Shown piece by piece: positions 59,029 to 64,000 of a DNA stretch of 64,000 bases; position 1 is the stretch's first letter; every line of letters begins with the position of its first letter. Both the position numbers and the translations under genes were made by a program. The stretch lies in the NCBI RefSeq assembly GCF_031755915.1, contig NC_083382.1, forward strand, positions 28,434,001-28,498,000, written 5' to 3'. The notes under the pieces are model-generated. The model made no database searches. It had not been told where the DNA came from and was given only the letters and a program-made list of their open reading frames with translations. The DNA is from Ziziphus jujuba. Taxonomy: Eukaryota > Streptophyta > Magnoliopsida > Rosales > Rhamnaceae.

Positions 59029-59709
59029 AGAAGAAAAGGAAGAAGAAGAACAGGAGTCGGGCCCTTGGCCCTTTTTTCCCACGTGGGGAAAGAAAAAAAA
59101 AAGAAAAAAGAAAAGAAAAAGAAAAAGAAAAAGGAAAAATAAAAATAAAAAGAAATAATTAAATAATCAAATAATATTAATAATAATATTATTATTTAAA
59201 ATAATAATAAAACAATTTGATTTTTACACATGGTTGACATGTGGCATTTCACCATGGTGACACATGATCACCTTCAATAAGTCACACGTGGCACATCGTT
59301 ATGCGTGTAAAAATAATATTAAAATAATATGGTATTTGAAAAACTTTACAGGTCCATAACTTTCAAACCACATGTCCAAATCGGACGTGCCGCTAGTCTA
59401 CGGACTCGTATCGACGAGCACTTCACAACCATGCATGAGTCAAAACTCAACCTTGCATGAATAAAAAGTCAACTCCGGTACCCCTTGGACAGTTTGGACC
59501 TCAACTTGTTTTGCTCAAAACTTTCCAACCGTAGCTCCGTTTTCAACGTGCTACCAGTCTACGAACTCATGCCAACGTGTACTTCGTAACAGTATCTCAG
59601 TCAACCTAGAATTCCAACCGGATCAAAAAGTTAACTTTTGACCCATTCGGTCAACGGTCAACGGTCAACGTGCAAAAATTTCCGACATGGTTCGGGACGG
59701 GGTGTTACA
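56861..59709 (-). mobile_element. Solo LTR copy 7
   Basis: It starts TGTCAGGACCCGTCC and ends GGACGGGGTGTTACA, with perfect target duplication atttc (56856-56860, 59710-59714). This is the cleanest copy for defining the element: 2849 bp with a 5-bp duplication. It has the G-box (cccacgtgggg, about 59079), a (gaaa)n tract (58996-59027), GC-rich block and hairpin (about 57299-57317). It interrupts the flank of the MMP copy 4 unit. Confidence 0.93.
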
Positions 59710-60964
59710 ATTTCAACTAAATTTGATTGGATTGCATTTAAAATAATTTAGTCCAAGATATATCCATCTAATTTTTAGGTATGTTCACCAGGAGATATAA
59801 AAATATGGTCATGCGGGTACTGACACTTTTGATCAAATAGATTTTTTTTAAAAACCAATACCACACTGTTTTCTCATCAACCGAGTTCAAATACCTCCCT
59901 CTATAATAATAATAATAATAAACAAAAAAAAACATTAATTATACACATTGTATTGACAACTAAATTAGGTTATGTGTTTGTGGCTTCTTTTAAACATCCA
60001 TTTTTGGATTATAGAAAAAATTTTCATTAAAATATAGTGTTTGATAAATTTATAGATTTAAATTTTTTAACAATCCATATCTTTAAAAGTTAGAATTTAA
60101 GAAATTGGTAGAGTTAGTCTATTAGAATTTCCTTCTGACATAATCATGATTTTTAAATTAAAATTATTATTATATCTTTTAATTAATAATAAAATTATTT
60201 TTCACCCATTTATATATAGTAATATTTATTGGTTATAATGTGCAATTACAGTAGTGAAGTAGGTTTTTTACACAATACTCAAATTTTAATTTTGTAATTT
60301 TTAACAGTCTTAAAATAACTTTATCAAATAAGATTGTCAAGAAAAATTAATTGTTGTTTCATTAAAACTTTTATTGATTCTTTCATAATTTATCGCAACC
60401 CAAATTAAGCCTAAGTGGTATATCCTTCAAAGAAGATCGTTGTCGTTTTGTTTTCTTTTTTCTTTTTCACGCTTTCCAATTCTTAGAAGAATTTTTTGGA
60501 TAATTATTTTGTTGATTGAGAGAATCAAATTAATCATCATACATTATATTTCATACAAGGAGTGAAAGCCAAGCGACCATTAATGATAAAAAAGAGAGAA
60601 GATCATGAGTCTATCAAATTAGATTTTTACTTTGACCAAAAGGAAAAAAAGAAAGATTTTGTAAATAATAGTGAATCGCAATTGTGAGAATGATTGGATT
60701 TTTGTTACCATGATATGGGTTTTTACCCAAAATAAAAGTTATCTAGACAATGCATATGCTATATATACTATATGTTGTTATATAATGCAAAATATTATAA
60801 GGAAATCATAATACTTACTTAGCGTTATAGCAAATTGACAACTCAAATTTTCAATTGCTTCCTCAAACTGTCCCGCAAAAAAAAGATTAGTCTTGCCAAA
60901 TAAAACAGATACAAAAACAAAAAAAAAAAGATATAATTCCAATTCTAATAGATTGAAAATTCTC
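59710..60964. other. Intergenic; 5' flank of MMP copy 5
   Basis: AT-rich, no gene. From about 60770 it matches the upstream block of copies 4 and 6 (caaattgacaactcaaattt at 60831). A ccaaaaggaaaaaaag run and other A-rich tracts are present. Confidence 0.5.
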
Positions 60965-60970
60965 TATAAA
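60965..60970 (+). promoter_or_regulatory. TATA box of MMP copy 5 with adjacent RY-like motif
   Basis: TATAAA in ttctctataaattagc is followed by gcatgcat (about 60974-60981), an RY/B3-type sequence. It is 109 bases before the ATG, the same distance as in copy 6. Confidence 0.65.
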
Positions 60971-61073
60971 TTAGCATGCATATATTGTCTCTCTCCCATC
61001 AACCTCTTCATGAAAAAGAGTTTTAGTAGTATACCTTTGTGAGTATTTTCATAAAGGTAAAAAAGTAGTTCCA

Positions 61074-62042
61074 ATGGCTTTTAATACCATTTTCACTCAT
61101 TCTTTAAGGGTTTTCATTGCCTTTCTTATATTCCATCAGCCTCTAGTAGTTATGTCAAGAAGTTTGAAGCATGAAAACCCACAATCCTTGAACACCCTTT
61201 TCAGTCTAGAGGGACTAAGCAAAGGTCAGACAGACAAAAATCTCCATTACATCAGACAATACCTCAAAAGATTCGGATACTTAAACCAAAATGAAACCAC
61301 CTTAAACGAGGACTACTTCGACGACGCTTTGGAGTCTGCAATCAAACTGTATCAAAGAAATTATCATTTGAAGATTACAGGGAAGCTTGACTTTGAGACC
61401 ATTAAGGAAACCACACTTCCACGGTGTGGGGTTCCTGATACTGGTATACGTTTTAAGAATATCAATAAGAACGATAGTGGTCATGATCATAAAAATATTA
61501 ACGTAGACGAGGCCGATTTCTTGACCATCAAGGATCGTTCTCTCTATGCATTTTTTGATGGAAATCCGAAATGGAACACATTCCTACTGACATACTCGTT
61601 CGAATCCGCTGTTCAACCAGTTCCACAGGAAGATTTAAGTTCAGTTTCCTCACAGGCATTTGCACAATGGGCGGCGAATAGCCAATTCACATTTGAGGAA
61701 AGGGGTTCAGCAACCGACATCTCGATTGGTTTCTTTGTTGGTGATCATGGGGATGGTGCTCCTTTTGATGGCAAAGGTGGCGTTTTAGCTCATGCGTTTG
61801 CCCCGTCTGCTGGTCTATTGCACATTGATGGAGGTGAGACTTGGAGCTTAGAAAGCCCAACACCGACTGACCAAATTGATTTGTTTTGGGTGACTTTGCA
61901 TGAACTTGGGCATGTTCTTGGACTTGCACATAGTGCAGATCCCGAGGCCGTTATGTTTGCCAGATATACACCCGAAGCTGTCAAGAGAACTTTGACCCCT
62001 GATGATATTGCAGGCATACAGGCTTTATATGCAGAGCAATAA
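61074..62042 (+). CDS. Matrix metalloproteinase, MMP copy 5, intact
   Basis: An intronless frame of 322 aa. Signal peptide 1-28, propeptide motif IRQYLKRFGYL (60-70), helix ALESAIKLYQRNY, canonical cysteine switch PRCGVPD (116-122), a polar His/Asn/Asp-rich segment after it (about 130-146), structural loop GDHGDGAPFDGKGG, zinc site HELGHVLGLAH (276-286) and Met-turn methionine at 294. It ends YAEQ without hemopexin or GPI signal. Predicted secreted zinc endopeptidase. It is the closest relative of pseudogene copy 4 and next of copy 3. Start ATG in ccaATGGCT agrees with the aligned start of copy 3. Confidence 0.94.
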   Translation: MAFNTIFTHSLRVFIAFLIFHQPLVVMSRSLKHENPQSLNTLFSLEGLSKGQTDKNLHYIRQYLKRFGYLNQNETTLNEDYFDDALESAIKLYQRNYHLKITGKLDFETIKETTLPRCGVPDTGIRFKNINKNDSGHDHKNINVDEADFLTIKDRSLYAFFDGNPKWNTFLLTYSFESAVQPVPQEDLSSVSSQAFAQWAANSQFTFEERGSATDISIGFFVGDHGDGAPFDGKGGVLAHAFAPSAGLLHIDGGETWSLESPTPTDQIDLFWVTLHELGHVLGLAHSADPEAVMFARYTPEAVKRTLTPDDIAGIQALYAEQ

Positions 62043-63863
62043 TGAATTTAATTTGGAGTATTTTTAAGTTATATATATAAATAAAATGTTATCTATCATT
62101 TGGAGAGTAATAATCTCTTCATAATTTCCTATGTATTCACAAATATTTATTATCAGTATCAATATACAAAAGCTTGTTTGTTTTTATTTTTCTTTAATAA
62201 TTGAGATAGAGCTATGAATTTTCTTTGAGTACGTACTTAAAATCATTAATTTCTTTTAATTAATTTTTAGATATCATTAAATAAATCATATGGGTCAGCT
62301 AAGTACATAATTATATTGAAAAAGTATGCCTGTGATCATACTTAAGTTATTTACTAAATATAGCTGGAATAGAGAAGACAGCAGGTAATCTTGATAGTGT
62401 TAAATATATATGATCTTTCTCTTTTAATTATTACAGCGTACAAATAACTATCATAATTTTCCATTAAAAAAACTAATTATCATACGTTAAAGTTCTCATC
62501 CTATTGTGAATATAAATTCTGTATTATAGGAAAATTAAACATTTAGATCATTCTTATTTGTTGATAGTGTTGGATGAATTTGCTCAAACTCATCATGTGG
62601 GGAAAAATAGATTTTGAGGAATTTTCCTTTACCATAAACGTTTAATTTTGAGCAAGGATATTCATATGAGATAAGAACAACAACTCATTTTTAGATTTTG
62701 AAATAAGATAAGTAGTTATTCTGCAATGAGGACCATCCAAAAAGGAAGTCCCATTGTGTAAAATTCAAATAAGATATATAAGTACTGACTTAGATTTCTC
62801 GTTCTCATATATATTAAATGAGAATGATCAGCATCTTCAATACGTCATTGAATTGGCACAGGTTGGAAAGGCTAGTCCATGTGGCATAAATGTCAACTCA
62901 TTCAACTTAAAAATCATCTTCTAATGCTTGTATCTATATTTCAATTAATTAATGCTATGTATATATATTGTGTGTGTGTATATATTCTTAAAAAATAATA
63001 ACAATTGATTGATTTATTTATTTATAAGTTTTTGAAAAATATAATAATAGAGATTATTTTGACGAGTTACATTATCTGAAATAGATAACTTTTGTAAATG
63101 TATTTATTTTATTTTTTGCTATATCAATTTGATAGAGTCGATAAATAACGCCAATACAGATGGTTTTGTAATTATTATTTTCTTAATTTTTAATTTCTTA
63201 GAATTTGTACATATTTCTAGTATAGTTACAAAAAATATAGAGCAATCCCTAATAATAATAATAATAATAATAATATACCAATTATATATATTTATTGACA
63301 AATAAAGCTGGTTAAGCGGCATAGGATTGTTGCCTTTATGTTTTGTTTTTGTTTTTGTCTTTTTTTGGCTTTTTTTTTTTCCCCCCACTTTTTCCAATTC
63401 TTACAAGAATTTTTAGATGAGTTAGATTTTGTCTTGGACCCTTAAAAAAAAAAAAAAAAAAGATTCTGTCAAAAATAGTCAATAGCAATTGTAAGAATAA
63501 AGTAGAAATATTTGTCAGTATCTGATGTATGAAATTATCTCAGCAAAATATGAGTTTTTTTACCAAAAAAATAAAATAAAATAGTATCTAGCTAGACAAT
63601 GCAAATGCAGTATATATATATATATACATCATTATTATATATGGCAAAATATTTTAAGGAAATTATGGTACGTTCTTAGCATTGTGACAAATTGACAAAT
63701 CAAATTTTCAATTGCTTCCTCAAATTGTCCCGTGCCAAAAAAGTGCTGGTGATTTCTTGACCCAAAAACAAATAAAAATGTGGATGATCATTTCATTTTG
63801 CCAGACCAAAAAAAAAAAAAAAAAAAAAATAGTTCCTATTCTAATAGATTGAAAATAATTCTC
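62043..63863. other. Intergenic between MMP copies 5 and 6
   Basis: 3' UTR of copy 5, then duplicated flank shared with 52890-53110 and 54880-55200. Bases 63640-63760 are the upstream block of copy 6, matching 60780-60900 and 53270-53400. (ATA)n at 63250-63275 and (AT)n near 63612. No gene. Confidence 0.55.
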
Positions 63864-63870
63864 TATAAAT
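63864..63870 (+). promoter_or_regulatory. TATA box of MMP copy 6
   Basis: TATAAAT in ctctataaattagccgcat, 109 bases before the ATG at 63973. Confidence 0.65.
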
Positions 63871-63972
63871 TAGCCGCATATATTGTTTCTCCCCCATCAA
63901 CCTCTTCATTGAAAAGACTTCAGTACTGTATCTTTGTGATTATTTTTACAGAGGAAAAAGGAGTTGTAATCA

Positions 63973-64000
63973 ATGGCTGCTAATACCATCTTCATCTCTT
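63973..64000 (+). CDS. Start of another matrix metalloproteinase gene, MMP copy 6 (cut by window end)
   Basis: Only the first nine codons are inside the window: MAANTIFIS. They match the start of copies 3 and 5 (MAANTTN, MAFNTIF). The preceding 200 bases reproduce the conserved promoter and leader of those copies, including tctccc(cc)atcaacctcttcat. Whether the gene is intact cannot be seen. Confidence 0.8.

Noticed and set aside
27753..59709. The 2.8-kb repeats as DNA transposons with terminal inverted repeats
   Set aside because: Ends are TG...CA-like with five-base duplications and the inversion is imperfect and short; an LTR origin fits better.
63250..63275. Regular short repeats as a CRISPR array
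   Set aside because: Plain trinucleotide microsatellite in a plant genome; no repeat-spacer structure anywhere.

Overview
The window is nuclear DNA of a dicot plant. It is AT-rich, with short GT-AG introns, plant-only gene families and abundant LTR-retrotransposon remnants. A COBRA-like gene of the COBL4 type sits near an SLC25A44-type mitochondrial carrier. I recall the same association in Arabidopsis (COBL4 next to a mitochondrial carrier on chromosome 5), which would make the left part ancestral eudicot synteny. The species cannot be fixed from sequence alone; a rosid is plausible.

Left part (1 to about 24 kb), ordinary genes: a COBL4-like gene (+, 550-2406), tail-to-tail with a COBRA-clade gene (-, 3152-7453) whose signal-peptide exon lies 1.7 kb upstream of exon 2; an SLC25A44-like carrier (+, 11740-15773, six exons, 325 aa); a decayed SAM-methyltransferase-like gene (-, 16824-18222); a seven-exon DUF2039/C9orf85-type zinc-ribbon protein (-, 19457-21403, 200 aa); and a diverged, probably broken NAC-domain gene (+, 23248-24126).

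Right part (about 24.8 to 64 kb): a tandem array of intronless plant matrix metalloproteinase (matrixin, M10A) genes, all on +. Three are intact (25256-26131, 51411-52370, 61074-62042), two are pseudogenes (31194-32084, 53663-54594) and the start of a sixth is cut by the window end (63973). They share a TATA core promoter and flanking sequence, so each arose by duplication of a gene plus its flanks.

The array has been expanded by transposons. Seven copies of one 2.8-3.1 kb element with TG...CA ends and 5-bp target duplications but no gag-pol are present, best read as solo LTRs of one family, probably Ty3/gypsy. One copy (37982-47021) has two others nested inside it; another has split the 3' LTR of a Cassandra-type TRIM element carrying 5S-rRNA-like sequence (34343-37894). 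The LTR family has a striking conserved architecture: a G-box, a pyrimidine-rich tract, a GC-rich block, a short segment bounded by splice-like signals, an 11-bp inverted repeat around an AT-rich 1-kb domain, and a 7-bp-stem hairpin. This is the least explained structure in the window.

The intact genes point to cell-wall and extracellular functions (two GPI-anchored COBRA-like proteins, secreted metalloproteinases) plus mitochondrial transport, with no sign that they form one pathway. No rRNA, tRNA, CRISPR or viral gene was recognised.
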